In this document: positions 7,572 to 15,794 of the stretch, one piece after another
Layout of the letters: each line of letters begins with the position of its first letter
Position numbering within the stretch: position 1 is the first letter of the stretch
Origin: an uncultured Fibrobacter sp.
GTDB lineage: Bacteria > Fibrobacterota > Fibrobacteria > Fibrobacterales > Fibrobacteraceae
DNA length: 21,203 nucleotides
Direction: 5' to 3'
Assembly: GCA_934700345.1 (NCBI GenBank)
Contig: CAKUXP010000036.1
Coordinates: 1-21,203, forward strand
Made by a program: the position numbers and the translations under genes
The notes under the pieces: model-generated
What the model was told of the DNA's origin: nothing
Databases searched by the model: none
Seen by the model: the letters and a program-made list of their open reading frames with translations, nothing else

Positions 7572-7770
7572 CGGGTTCTTCGACCCCTCCAGAATGACAA
7601 TAGTCGGAAACGACTCATTTTAAATGTCATTATCGGGCTTAGCTCGGCAAGCTCGCTAACCTGTCTTTGCCGTTCTTTGCAACTTGTCATTACCGAACAT
7701 GGACCCGGTAATCCCTGAGATTCCCGGACAAGCCGGAGAATGACATTGTAACGAGCACGGAAATGACAGT
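7572..7770. repeat. REP/MITE-like dispersed repeat units
   Basis: Degenerate copies of a GTCATT/AATGAC-centred unit occur in both orientations: AGAATGACAA (7591), ATGTCATTATCGGG (7624), CTTGTCATTACCG (7683), GGAGAATGACATT (7735) and AAATGACAGT (7761). One unit folds as ATTACCG (7689-7695) with CGGTAAT (7706-7712), a perfect 7-bp stem. The flanking text (TCTTCGACCCCTCC, GATTCCCGGACAAGCCGGAG) matches the general style of intergenic palindromic repeats found in many copies in bacterial genomes. Copy number here cannot be tested. Confidence 0.55.
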
Positions 7771-7842
7771 ACACGGAATCCGTTCGCTAAGCAGCCCCGT
7801 GTTCCGCTTAGCTCGTCCCAAAAATTTAACCGTCAAAAGTTC

Positions 7843-7916
7843 TAGCCACTAACCACTATTCACTAAACTTAAACCTTCATAAACCACTCCCTAATCCCTA
7901 CTCCCTAAACCTAGAC
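7843..7916. repeat. CTAACC / CTCCCTAA simple-repeat tract
   Basis: The plus strand carries imperfect tandem words built from CTA, ACC and CCCTA: GCCACTAACCACTATTCACT, then AAACCACTCCCTAATCCCTA, then CTCCCTAAACC. Read on the minus strand it is G-rich and telomere-like (TTAGGGAGTAGGGATTAGGG). It lies just beyond the stop of the GTPase gene at 7944. It is non-coding. Function is unknown. Confidence 0.6.
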
Positions 7917-7943
7917 CGTCCGCGGTTCTAATCATTCCAATTC

Positions 7944-9872
7944 CTAGACCTCCGCCCTTCGATACTCCAAAAGCCGCAGCGAGTATTCCACGCGACCCTT
8001 GCACCCGGAGCGAACCGCCGTCGCATAGCCGAACAGCTTCCGCAGCGGGAGTTCCGCGACAAACGAATGCAACACGCCGTTCCCGCCGACCGAGACAATT
8101 TTCCCTTCGCGGGCCAAGATGTCGCCGCCGAGAAGCCCCGCATATTCCGCCGGGCATTCGAGCGAAAGCTCCATGTAAGGTTCATACAGGCAAATGTCCG
8201 ACGAACGAACGAGCTTTTCCATCGCATCCGAGCAAGCCTTCTTGATCATCGGGACCGGAGTGTTTTCGGTTGCGGAAAATTCATCGATCAAAAATTCTAC
8301 ACCGACGAGCGCGCCCTTGCCCAAAACGCCGACCGAAGCGCTTTCCGAAATCGCCGACCGGAGTCCTGCGAGAACATCCACCGAAAGCCCCTTCAAGGCG
8401 TTTCCCGCAAGCGAAACTTCCGTCGAATCTTCGGGGAGCCTTTTGGCAGCGAGGGAAAGCTTCACCGAAAACGGCCCGGCACAGAAAGAATTTTCCACCG
8501 GAGAAAGCGAACCTTTCAAGCGTTCCTGCCACAGCACATCGGGATTTCCCGCCCGGACGTCACAGCCGAATTCCCGCTTGAGCCGTTCGAGAATCACCTC
8601 CAGCTGGACTTCGCCGACCGTATGCAAGACCCAGAAGCCGGCTTCGGGATGCGGCGTCACCCGGATAGACGGATCCATCCGGCACAGCAACCGGAGATTC
8701 CTTTCCACCGATGAAAAATCTTCCGCATGAGCGCATTCGAGATGCGTCTGCAAAAGCGAGTCATAGCGTTTCGGCAAAACGTTCCCTTTTTCGACCGTCC
8801 CGTCGATGGAGATTCTTTCCCCGAGCGAAAGTTCCTGCGCTGAGCGGAGCGCGTAGATGTCGCCAGCCAAAATCCGCGGAACCGGTTCGAGAGCCGAAGC
8901 CTTCAATCGGAAAAATTCAAAGCCTTCGGGCCACTTCGCCTTTTCGAGATTCGCCATGCCGCGAAACAGCGCCACTTCCCCGTTCCCCAGGAAATGCCGC
9001 AAGCGGATTACTTCGCCCAAGTGCTTTTTTCCGAACTTCGGCGGATCCGGCAAGAAGAACGAAAGCCCGGTCATCAGGCTTCGCACACCGAAATTTTCCT
9101 TGGCGGAACCCGCATAGCAAAGCACATACTTGTCCGAAGCCACGAGAGATCTCAACCCGCGAACAAGCATCTTCGGCGGAACACTTTTCCCGTCAAGCGC
9201 AAGCGACAAAATTTCATCGTCGAATTCGGAGGCAGCCTCCACCGCTTCCGCATAAGCGGATTCCCACTTTGATTTCGCCGCGGCATCTCCAATCGCTTCG
9301 GGTTCTTCCCGGCCATCCGAAAGCGCAAGCCGCGTTCCGCTCACAATATCGAGTTCAGAGCGAATCTTCCGTTCACCCCGCGTCTTTCCAAATTCCGGGA
9401 CGGAAAGCAGCACGGGCCGCGCACCGAGATATTCCTCGATAGCGATTAGCGTTTCGTCGAGCGAGCTTGCCGGATTGTCCAATTTATTGATGAAAACGAT
9501 TGTGCGGACACCGCTTGACCGCAGCTTTTTCCAGGCGGAAAGCGTCTGCGTTTCCACACCGTCCACCGCGGAAACCACGAGAACCGCCCCATCGACGGCG
9601 GACAACGCCATATCGACTTCGGCACCAAAGTCCACATGCCCCGGCGTATCGATAAAATTGAACCAGATTCCTCGCCATTCAAAGTGCGCCACGCCCGATT
9701 CAATCGTAATGCCGCGTTCCCGCTCCTCGGGCAGATAATCCATCGTCGCCAGGCCGTCTTCCACGTTTCCCGGAAGGCGTACTTCGCCCGCGGTAAAGAG
9801 AATCCGCTCGGAAAGCGTCGTCTTTCCCGCATCGACATGGGCGAGAATCGCAATGTTTCGAATCGGCTGCAT
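7944..9872 (-). CDS. EF-G-like translational GTPase (EF-G2 / ribosomal-protection type)
   Basis: The 642-residue protein has all GTPase motifs: G1 AHVDAGKT (11-18), G2 RGIT (53-56), G3 DTPGH (75-79), G4 NKLD (129-132) and G5 within YAGSAKENFG (253-262). EF-G domains II-V follow. Domain III carries HTVGEVQLEVILERLKREFG, and the domain V region has LYEPYMELSLECPAEY near the C-terminus. At 642 residues it is shorter than canonical EF-G (about 690-700) and close to Tet(M)-type ribosomal protection proteins and EF-G2. It should act on the ribosome in the cytoplasm. Whether it translocates, rescues stalled ribosomes or removes an antibiotic cannot be settled here. Start: the ATG at 9872 follows AAGGA at proper spacing; an in-frame ATG at 9896 has no ribosome binding site. 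The ABC operon upstream ends in a strong terminator, so this gene likely has its own promoter or relies on readthrough. Confidence 0.88.
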   Translation of the reverse strand: MQPIRNIAILAHVDAGKTTLSERILFTAGEVRLPGNVEDGLATMDYLPEERERGITIESGVAHFEWRGIWFNFIDTPGHVDFGAEVDMALSAVDGAVLVVSAVDGVETQTLSAWKKLRSSGVRTIVFINKLDNPASSLDETLIAIEEYLGARPVLLSVPEFGKTRGERKIRSELDIVSGTRLALSDGREEPEAIGDAAAKSKWESAYAEAVEAASEFDDEILSLALDGKSVPPKMLVRGLRSLVASDKYVLCYAGSAKENFGVRSLMTGLSFFLPDPPKFGKKHLGEVIRLRHFLGNGEVALFRGMANLEKAKWPEGFEFFRLKASALEPVPRILAGDIYALRSAQELSLGERISIDGTVEKGNVLPKRYDSLLQTHLECAHAEDFSSVERNLRLLCRMDPSIRVTPHPEAGFWVLHTVGEVQLEVILERLKREFGCDVRAGNPDVLWQERLKGSLSPVENSFCAGPFSVKLSLAAKRLPEDSTEVSLAGNALKGLSVDVLAGLRSAISESASVGVLGKGALVGVEFLIDEFSATENTPVPMIKKACSDAMEKLVRSSDICLYEPYMELSLECPAEYAGLLGGDILAREGKIVSVGGNGVLHSFVAELPLRKLFGYATAVRSGCKGRVEYSLRLLEYRRAEV

Positions 9873-9913
9873 AGTTTCCTTGGCAAATGCCAGCATCGGA
9901 ATTCATTTTGAAC

Positions 9914-9942
9914 AAAAAATGGCCGTTTTGAAACGACCATTT
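9914..9942 (-). terminator. Intrinsic terminator of the ABC importer operon
   Basis: On the minus strand, AAATGGTCGTT and AACGGCCATTT pair over 11 bp with one G-U around a 4-base loop. They are followed by a T-run (A-run at 9914-9919). It lies about 22 bases after the stop of the last ATPase gene at 9964. Confidence 0.88.
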
Positions 9943-9963
9943 CCTTAAAAGCGAAACGACAGC

Positions 9964-10797
9964 CTACTTGGTAGCGACTTCCGCCTGGTGTTTCTTGGAG
10001 CGGTGGCTATTCGGAATCCACTCGTCCTTGTGCACTTCGGGAATATCGTCGAGCAAACGGAGCGTATTCGGTTCCGTCGTATGGTCGAGAACCTCCGCAG
10101 GCGTTCCCTGGTTCACGATCTTGCCTTCGTGCATGATGAAAATCCGGTCGCTCACATAGTTGGCTAGCCCGATGTCGTGCGTCACAAAGACGACCGTCAT
10201 CTTGAGCTGGTCTTTCAGCTTGCGAAGGTAATCGAGAATGTTCGCACGAACGCAGGCATCGACCATCGAAGTCGCCTCGTCGGCGATCAGGACCTTCGGA
10301 CGGAGCGCAAAGATTCGGGCGAGAAGCATTCGCTGCATCTGTCCACCGGAAAGTTCAAACGGATACTTTCCTTCGATATCCGACGGGGTGACGTTCACCG
10401 CGAGAAGACCTTCATCGACGCGACGGCGAACCTCTTCCTTGCTAGGCTTGTCCTTGAGGATGTTCAGGGAATCTTCGAGCTGGGAGCGGATCGTGAAGAA
10501 CTGGTTGAAGCAGCCGAACGGATCCTGAAACACCGACTGGACTTCGTTCCAATGGTCTTTCAGATTCTTGATCTGGTGTCCGCGATAGAGAAATTCACCG
10601 CTCGTCGGCTTGTAAAGTCCGAGCATGATCTTCGCGAGAACGGACTTGCCGCAGCCCGAGCCGCCGACAATCGAAATGAACTCTTCATCGTAGATGTCGA
10701 ACGAGACGTCGCTCACAGCGACCTTCAGGTTCTTGCCCGCGCCAAATTCCTTCGAAACGTTCCGGGCGGAAAAAACGACAGCCTTATCAGTTTGCAT
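9964..10797 (-). CDS. ABC importer ATPase, second subunit (OppF/DppF-like)
   Basis: The 277-residue nucleotide-binding protein energises the importer with the ATPase encoded just upstream. Walker A is GGSGCGKS (45-52), the Q-loop is in VFQDPFGCFN (89-98), the signature is LSGGQMQR (149-156), Walker B is VLIADE (169-174), and the H-loop is in VFVTHDIGLANY. It is shorter than most OppF proteins (about 310-330). It lacks the usual Cys-rich C-terminal oligopeptide domain, ending soon after LLDDIPEVHKDEWIPN with a basic tail. The start at 10797 has a GAGGTG site and overlaps the upstream ATPase gene by 11 bp, indicating translational coupling. Last gene of the operon; a strong terminator follows. 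Confidence 0.93.
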   Translation of the reverse strand: MQTDKAVVFSARNVSKEFGAGKNLKVAVSDVSFDIYDEEFISIVGGSGCGKSVLAKIMLGLYKPTSGEFLYRGHQIKNLKDHWNEVQSVFQDPFGCFNQFFTIRSQLEDSLNILKDKPSKEEVRRRVDEGLLAVNVTPSDIEGKYPFELSGGQMQRMLLARIFALRPKVLIADEATSMVDACVRANILDYLRKLKDQLKMTVVFVTHDIGLANYVSDRIFIMHEGKIVNQGTPAEVLDHTTEPNTLRLLDDIPEVHKDEWIPNSHRSKKHQAEVATK

Positions 10798-11785
10798 AAT
10801 CGCACCTCACATCACGACCGCCGACAACGCGGAGGTTCTGGGCATTTTTCTTGCAATCTTCGCACGCCACCTTGCAACGCGGAGCGAAGCGGCAGCCGAC
10901 AATCTTGTTCTTGAGGCTCGGCGGAGCGCCTTCGATCGCCACCGGATGGCGGGAACGCTGGCTCGCTTCCGTGCTGAGCATGGCGCCCATCAACGCCTTG
11001 GTATAAGGATGACGCGGATCCTTCACGACCTGTTCCGCACTTCCTTTTTCCACGATTTCGCCCGCATACATAATCGCGATGTTGTCCGCAACATGATAGA
11101 GGAGCGGCAGTTCATGCGTAATGAAAATCATCGTCGAGAAGATTCCCTTGTCGAGAAGGTCGAAAATCATCTTGATAACTTCCTTCTGCGTGGAAACGTC
11201 GAGCGCGGAAGTCGGCTCGTCGGCAATCACCATCTGCGGGTTGAGAAGCGTCGAAATTCCGATAACGGAACGTTGGCGTTCACCGGCGGTCAGCTGGATC
11301 GGGAACGAATTCAGGACGCGCTTCGTGTCCATTCCGAAAAGGTCGAAACGTTCGCACAGGCGGTCGTAGATTTCCTTCTTGTCCAAGGCCTTGCCCGGCT
11401 GCTCGTGCGCCGCGATGACGTCCGCCGCGATATCCTTGATTTTGCGGACAGGGTTCAGCGCATTGAAAGCGCCCTGCGGAATCATAGAGACCTTCTGGGC
11501 GAGGACATTCGCCCGGATATCCTCGATGGAACGGTTCATCAGCGACTCCATCTTGTCGCCGTTCTTGACGCGGACATCGCCGCCTTCCGGGTAGAGCGGC
11601 GGGATGCACATTCCCATGAGGCCGCTCACGAGAGTCGATTTTCCGCAACCCGATTCCCCGGCGATGCCCAGGATTTCGCCCTGCTTCATCGAAAAGGAAA
11701 CATCCGTCACAGCGTGCGTCTTGTCGCCAAAACGTCCGAGATAATAGAGGCTCAGGTGTTCTACTTCAAAAACATTGTCTGACAT
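10787..11785 (-). CDS. ABC importer ATPase, first subunit (OppD/DppD-like)
   Basis: The 332-residue cytoplasmic ATPase has Walker A GESGCGKST (43-51), signature LTAGERQR (165-172), Walker B MVIADE (185-190), and a D-loop in PTSALD. The H-loop lies in MIFITHELPLLYHVADN. The C-terminal oligopeptide-transporter domain is present: HPYTKALMGAML, then a Cys cluster, CRFAPRCKVACEDC, which in this family can bind an iron-sulfur cluster. The signature reads LTAGE rather than the more usual LSGGE. It follows the second permease by 9 bases, with AGAGGT upstream of the ATG at 11785, and overlaps the next ATPase gene. Pairs like this serve peptide or, in some lineages, oligosaccharide importers. Confidence 0.93.
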   Translation of the reverse strand: MSDNVFEVEHLSLYYLGRFGDKTHAVTDVSFSMKQGEILGIAGESGCGKSTLVSGLMGMCIPPLYPEGGDVRVKNGDKMESLMNRSIEDIRANVLAQKVSMIPQGAFNALNPVRKIKDIAADVIAAHEQPGKALDKKEIYDRLCERFDLFGMDTKRVLNSFPIQLTAGERQRSVIGISTLLNPQMVIADEPTSALDVSTQKEVIKMIFDLLDKGIFSTMIFITHELPLLYHVADNIAIMYAGEIVEKGSAEQVVKDPRHPYTKALMGAMLSTEASQRSRHPVAIEGAPPSLKNKIVGCRFAPRCKVACEDCKKNAQNLRVVGGRDVRCDYAN

Positions 11786-11794
11786 AGCTACCTC

Positions 11795-12640
11795 TTACTT
11801 GCGAAGACGCGGGTTGAATACGCCTTCCATCGACGTATTGATGAGATACAGAGCGAACACGGTCAGGGTGATGACAAGCGTCGCCGGGAGGAACGCAATC
11901 CAGATGCTGTCCGAAAGCGCACCGTTATCCTTCGCCTGGTTCAAGATGATACCGAGCGACGTGGAATCCAGAGGACCGAGACCTATCATCGAAATGGAAG
12001 CCTCGGAAAGGATTCCCGAAGACACCTGCATGATGAAGACCATGAACACGTAGGAAAGCAGATACGGCAAAACGTGCTTGACAACGATTTTCAGGGAACC
12101 GGCACCGTTCATCCGGGCAAGCGCGATATGGTCACGGCTGCGGAGCGAGGACGCCTGGGCGCGCACGGCACGGGCAGACCAACTCCACGAAGTGAGACCG
12201 ATGATGAGACCGATAAGCGTGAGCGAACGCCCTTCCTTCACCGCCGAGCTGATGAGAACCAGGATAACGAACTGCGGGATGACGATAAACAAGTTTGTTC
12301 CCATGTTCAGGATTTCATCGATCCAGCCACCGCGGAAACCGCCGAAAAGCCCGATGAAAACACCGATCGTCGTTGCAATGACGCCCGCGATCAAGCCTAC
12401 ATACAGCGAAGAACGGAGACCGGCGATTAGGAGCGACACGTAGTCGCGACCCAGATGGTCCGTTCCCAATAGATGTTCCGCACTCGACGGCGCATAAGGT
12501 CCCGCCACAATATCGCGCGCATTGATATCGACGTGGTAAAAGAGCGGTCCAAAAATCGCAATAAAGAGCGACAGGAAGAAAATCGCGACACCGATAACGA
12601 ACATCGGCGACTTCATTAAGTTCTTGAGAAGTTTCAACAT
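11795..12640 (-). CDS. ABC importer permease, DppC-like
   Basis: The 281-residue inner-membrane permease has an N-terminal membrane segment (MFVIGVAIFFLSLFIAIFG) and an extracytoplasmic loop with the family motif LLGTDHLGRDYVS. Further membrane helices follow. The EAA-type coupling loop is ARMNGAGSLKIVVKHVLPYL. The preceding WSARAVRAQASSLRSRDHIA resembles permeases of the cello-oligosaccharide branch as well as peptide permeases. Start: ATG 12640 has GGGAGGT at good spacing and lies right after the DppB-like stop at 12642. An in-frame ATG at 12685 lies inside the upstream gene and has no such site. It forms the channel with the DppB-like protein. Confidence 0.92.
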   Translation of the reverse strand: MLKLLKNLMKSPMFVIGVAIFFLSLFIAIFGPLFYHVDINARDIVAGPYAPSSAEHLLGTDHLGRDYVSLLIAGLRSSLYVGLIAGVIATTIGVFIGLFGGFRGGWIDEILNMGTNLFIVIPQFVILVLISSAVKEGRSLTLIGLIIGLTSWSWSARAVRAQASSLRSRDHIALARMNGAGSLKIVVKHVLPYLLSYVFMVFIMQVSSGILSEASISMIGLGPLDSTSLGIILNQAKDNGALSDSIWIAFLPATLVITLTVFALYLINTSMEGVFNPRLRK

Positions 12641-12641
12641 G

Positions 12642-13775
12642 TTATTTACCTCCCATCTGCAAACCGGCCTTGACACGCGGGTCAAAGACAGCGATCAGGA
12701 TATCCACGAGGAAGTTGGCGAGCAAGACGCAGGTCGAAATCATGAGCGTGCAGCCCTGAATCGTCGCATAGTCGTTCTGCTGGATGGCGGTGAGCATCGC
12801 CATGCCAAGTCCCGGATAAGAGAAAATCATTTCGGTAATGAGGGCGCCGCCGACCATCGCACCGAGAGACTGGGCTAGACCGGTGAGCTGCGGAAGCATC
12901 GCGTTGCGGAACACGTAGCCGATGATCTTTCCTTCGCGGAGACCGAGCCACTTCGCATACTTCATGTAATCCGTTCCGAGTTCGTAAATCGCCATGGAGC
13001 GCATACCGGTCGCCTGGCCCGAAGCGAGGATCGGGAAGCAGGAGAAGAACGGGAGAACATAGTAAAATCCGACGGACTTGATGAACGCCCAGTTGAATCC
13101 CGGAATCACGTCCATGCCGTAAGCGTTCATCGCCGGGAACCATCCGAGCGTAATCGAGAACAGCGCCACCAGGAGCATGCCGAACACAAAGTAGGGAATC
13201 CCGTTCAGGAACATCGCCACCGGGAAGAACACCTTGTCAAAGATTCCGCGCTTGTAGGCGGCATAGGCTCCGAGGAGGTTTCCGAAAATCCAGCCGAGGA
13301 CAATCGTCGGGAACTGGATAGCGAGCGTCCACGGAAGCGATTCCTTGATGATTTCAAGAACTGGCTTCGGATACTGGCTGTAAGAAAGTCCAAAGTCCCC
13401 GTGGAAAACGTTGATTACGTAGGAGACGAACTGCGAAAATCCCGAAGCGAGACGAGGCTTGACTTCTGTTTTCGGGTTCGAATTTTCATCCAGGACAGGC
13501 TTGCCGGTTGCATCGAGTTCGGGAATCGTATCGTAGATGACATTTCCCTGGTCGTTCAGCTCGGCCATGCCGAAAGCCTTAAGCAGCGTTTCCTTTTTCT
13601 GCATCGCCTCTTCCGGGGAAAGTCCTTGGGCGGCCTTGCCCATGACAATATCGACCGGATTGTTTTCACCGAGGCGCGGGAGAGCGAAGTTGATGGCAAT
13701 AGCGACAATAAATGTCAGAAAATACCAAAAACCTTTTTGCAGGACATAACGAAGTGTAGGGTATTGTTTCAGCAT
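12642..13775 (-). CDS. ABC importer permease, DppB-like, with enlarged periplasmic loop
   Basis: The 377-residue inner-membrane permease starts with a membrane helix (about 14-31, WYFLTFIVAIAINFAL). An extracytoplasmic region of roughly 120 residues follows, then about five further helices. The coupling loop is DYMKYAKWLGLREGKIIGYV, and LITEMIFSYPGLGMAM is typical of DppB. It is about 50 residues longer than the usual 310-340. The extra length lies in the first loop and includes VIYDTIPELDATGKPVLDEN and SNPKTEVKPRLAS. The ATG at 13775 follows AAGGAC, 9 bases after the substrate-binding protein stop. Long first loops of this kind occur in sugar-importing members of the family. Confidence 0.92.
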   Translation of the reverse strand: MLKQYPTLRYVLQKGFWYFLTFIVAIAINFALPRLGENNPVDIVMGKAAQGLSPEEAMQKKETLLKAFGMAELNDQGNVIYDTIPELDATGKPVLDENSNPKTEVKPRLASGFSQFVSYVINVFHGDFGLSYSQYPKPVLEIIKESLPWTLAIQFPTIVLGWIFGNLLGAYAAYKRGIFDKVFFPVAMFLNGIPYFVFGMLLVALFSITLGWFPAMNAYGMDVIPGFNWAFIKSVGFYYVLPFFSCFPILASGQATGMRSMAIYELGTDYMKYAKWLGLREGKIIGYVFRNAMLPQLTGLAQSLGAMVGGALITEMIFSYPGLGMAMLTAIQQNDYATIQGCTLMISTCVLLANFLVDILIAVFDPRVKAGLQMGGK

Positions 13776-13784
13776 TGTCCGTCC

Positions 13785-15659
13785 TTATTTACTGAGCTTT
13801 AAATTCCAAAGGATATTCGTACCGTAGGCGATCCACGGAAGTTGCTGCGGTGCATACGGATTCTTGGCGTTCGGCCAGTTCGTCCAGACGCGGTCGCTGT
13901 ATTCGTAATACTGTTCCGGCAGATAAGCCAGCGGAATCGAGACCTGGTCTTCCATGAAGATGCGGTTTAGCTTGCGGTAGGCGGAAGCGATGGAATCCTC
14001 GTCCGTCATCAGAGGGACGTGGGCGAGAAGGCTATCGACTTCGGAGCGGTATTCCGGCGTTCCCGGCTTGTTGTAACGCCCGATATTCGTACCGGCCCAG
14101 CTGCCGAGAGGAGCCCAGTCGCGCGAAGACATTACTTCGTTGAAGCGACTCCACGGGAGAGACGGCGTAACGTCAGCCTGCGGCTTGTGCATCACCAGGT
14201 CGAAATTTCCCTGCCCCATCGCCGGCCAATAGGATCCGCCATCGACAAAGCCTTCACGAATATCGAGCCCCGCCTTGCGCATACTTTCCACGGCAATCGT
14301 CACCATCGCTTCCCAGTCGGTCCAACCGTTCGGGCTGGTTATGAACAGGGTCTTGACGCGTTCGCCCTTTTTGTTTTCCATGTGGTCAAGCGTTCCGTCT
14401 TCGTTAAAGACGGACTTGTAACCGGCGCGCTTGATGAGAGCCTGGACGGAATCGACCCGTTCCTGCCCCGAAAGATTCAGCTTCACGCCGTACTTTTCAC
14501 AATCTTCCTCGTTGATGTATTTGCCTTCGATACTCGTCGGCATCACAAGTCCCGGCTTCAGCTCGGACGTGTAGTTCGACACCGCAAACTGGCGAATCGC
14601 CGCATAGTCGATAGCCGTAGCGATAGCTCTGCGGAAGAACTTGTTGTCGAGAGGCGGACGGAGAGTGTTCACCATCATCATCGGCATGGCGCCCGGCGTA
14701 AAATAGGGCGGCTCTTCGAGCCACGCATGGACACCCGCACCGGCCTTGTGCCAAATCCGCGGCACGAAACTCATGGACGCGTCGAGCGAACCGTCGCGGA
14801 GAGCGATCGTACTGTGCTCGTTCGATTTGTAAATCGGATGGACAATATACTTCGGAGCGGGCAGCTTGCCCTCGTGCAAAGCGGCATTTCCCCAATAATC
14901 GTCACGACGCTGCAAAATAATCTTCGTCGTCGAAAATCCAGCGAGATTATACGGACCGGAAACGACCGGAGCCTTACCGTCCGCCGGGTTTACATCCAGC
15001 TTCAGCTTCTTCACTTCTTCGACCGAATTGCCGTGTTCCGCAATCAGCTTGCTGAAAATATGTTCCGGAACGATGCGAATCGCCTGGAGCAAGTCCTTGA
15101 CGGAAAGCGGATTGTTACGTCCCTTCTTGTTGATCATGAACGAAAGGCGTTCAAACGCGACAGAATCCCCGGAAACATTTACCGACACGACATTCTGAAC
15201 GTTCACGCCCGTAATCTGTTCCGACGTATTGACAGCGACGCCCGAATAGCGATGTCCGAGTTCAAAGATGAATTTTACATCCTTCGCCGTGACAGGAACG
15301 CCGTCGCTCCACTTCGCTTTCGGGTTCAGATCGACAACGACGCTATCGTTATTGCTAAGGCTATCGACAAGCGTTCCAAGCAGCGGCTCCATCTGCCCGT
15401 TCAACGTGTTATATGTAATCAGCGGTTCATACATCAGGTTGAAACGACCGCCGACCGGCCACGCCGCGCTCCAGCTTTCGGAAAGCGGGTTGAAGGATGA
15501 GGGAGTCCCCCACTGCTGACCGGAAAGATACAGAGTTTCTTCTCTCGGTAAGGAATCGGACGTTTCAGCCCCATCGGAGCCTCCGGAACAACCGACCAAA
15601 ACGCCAAAACACGCCGACAAGGCGACCGTGCCTCTAGCGATCGTTTTTAAACAATTCAT
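13785..15659 (-). CDS. Substrate-binding lipoprotein of the ABC importer (SBP_bac_5)
   Basis: The 624-residue lipoprotein has a signal peptide ending LVGC, with Cys24 as the lipidation site, then an acidic Ser/Gly linker. The mature part is a SBP_bac_5 (DppA/OppA-type) binding protein. It starts LYLSGQQWGTPSSFNPLSES and soon reads FNLMYEPLITYNTLNGQMEP. The W..P..FNP pattern is more like the cellobiose/oligosaccharide-binding members known from Thermotoga than like classical OppA; this is inference from memory of the family. Toward the C-terminus it reads QVSIPLAYLPEQYYEYSDRV. It would capture substrate in the periplasm and pass it to the two permeases. First gene of the operon, preceded by GAGGAC and by the enolase terminator. 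Confidence 0.9.
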   Translation of the reverse strand: MNCLKTIARGTVALSACFGVLVGCSGGSDGAETSDSLPREETLYLSGQQWGTPSSFNPLSESWSAAWPVGGRFNLMYEPLITYNTLNGQMEPLLGTLVDSLSNNDSVVVDLNPKAKWSDGVPVTAKDVKFIFELGHRYSGVAVNTSEQITGVNVQNVVSVNVSGDSVAFERLSFMINKKGRNNPLSVKDLLQAIRIVPEHIFSKLIAEHGNSVEEVKKLKLDVNPADGKAPVVSGPYNLAGFSTTKIILQRRDDYWGNAALHEGKLPAPKYIVHPIYKSNEHSTIALRDGSLDASMSFVPRIWHKAGAGVHAWLEEPPYFTPGAMPMMMVNTLRPPLDNKFFRRAIATAIDYAAIRQFAVSNYTSELKPGLVMPTSIEGKYINEEDCEKYGVKLNLSGQERVDSVQALIKRAGYKSVFNEDGTLDHMENKKGERVKTLFITSPNGWTDWEAMVTIAVESMRKAGLDIREGFVDGGSYWPAMGQGNFDLVMHKPQADVTPSLPWSRFNEVMSSRDWAPLGSWAGTNIGRYNKPGTPEYRSEVDSLLAHVPLMTDEDSIASAYRKLNRIFMEDQVSIPLAYLPEQYYEYSDRVWTNWPNAKNPYAPQQLPWIAYGTNILWNLKLSK

Positions 15660-15717
15660 CTATAGTCCTCTTGATTTTTCGGCACAAGAAAGTCCAGTTT
15701 AAACTTGACGTGCATAA

Positions 15718-15753
15718 TTTACATTTGTTTTGCGATAATGCATCCGATGTAAA
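15718..15753. promoter_or_regulatory. Inverted repeat upstream of the ABC importer operon
   Basis: TTTACAT (15718-15724) and ATGTAAA (15747-15753) are a perfect 7-bp inverted repeat with a 22-base spacer, 59-94 bp upstream of the substrate-binding protein start. It lies between the enolase terminator and the operon, where the promoter should be. It is a candidate operator. I could not assign -35 and -10 boxes with confidence. Confidence 0.3.
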
Positions 15754-15794
15754 CTTTTTTTCATCCTTTATCGGGACAATTCCAGTCCAAAACG

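Larger units (their letters stand above)
7025..7943. other. Long gene-free region with repeats
   Basis: About 920 bp without a convincing gene. Frames here lack ribosome binding sites and have low-complexity AT-rich translations. It contains the inverted repeat at 7062-7088, a run of nine Cs (7215-7223), and an imperfect inverted repeat AGCCCGAGAT (7391-7400) / ATTTCGGGCT (7432-7441). REP-like units lie at 7572-7770 and a simple-repeat tract at 7843-7916. No intrinsic terminator of the GTPase gene stands out directly after its stop at 7944. Confidence 0.6.

Noticed and set aside
7843..7916. CRISPR array
   Set aside because: The words are short and irregular, with no constant repeat and no unique spacers.
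9873..9896. Upstream in-frame ATG of the EF-G-like gene
   Set aside because: No ribosome binding site precedes it, whereas AAGGA precedes the ATG at 9872. The family N-terminus also starts close to M-x-x-I-R-N-I.
10694..11782. 362-codon plus-strand open frame
   Set aside because: It is antisense to the two ABC ATPase genes, which have complete Walker and signature motifs.
14019..15500. 493-codon plus-strand open frame
   Set aside because: It is the antisense of the substrate-binding protein gene. It has no ribosome binding site, an Arg/His-rich translation and no recognisable motif.
15695..15740. Plus-strand promoter starting at TTGACG (15705)
   Set aside because: No -10 box lies at 16-18 bases, and no plus-strand gene follows.
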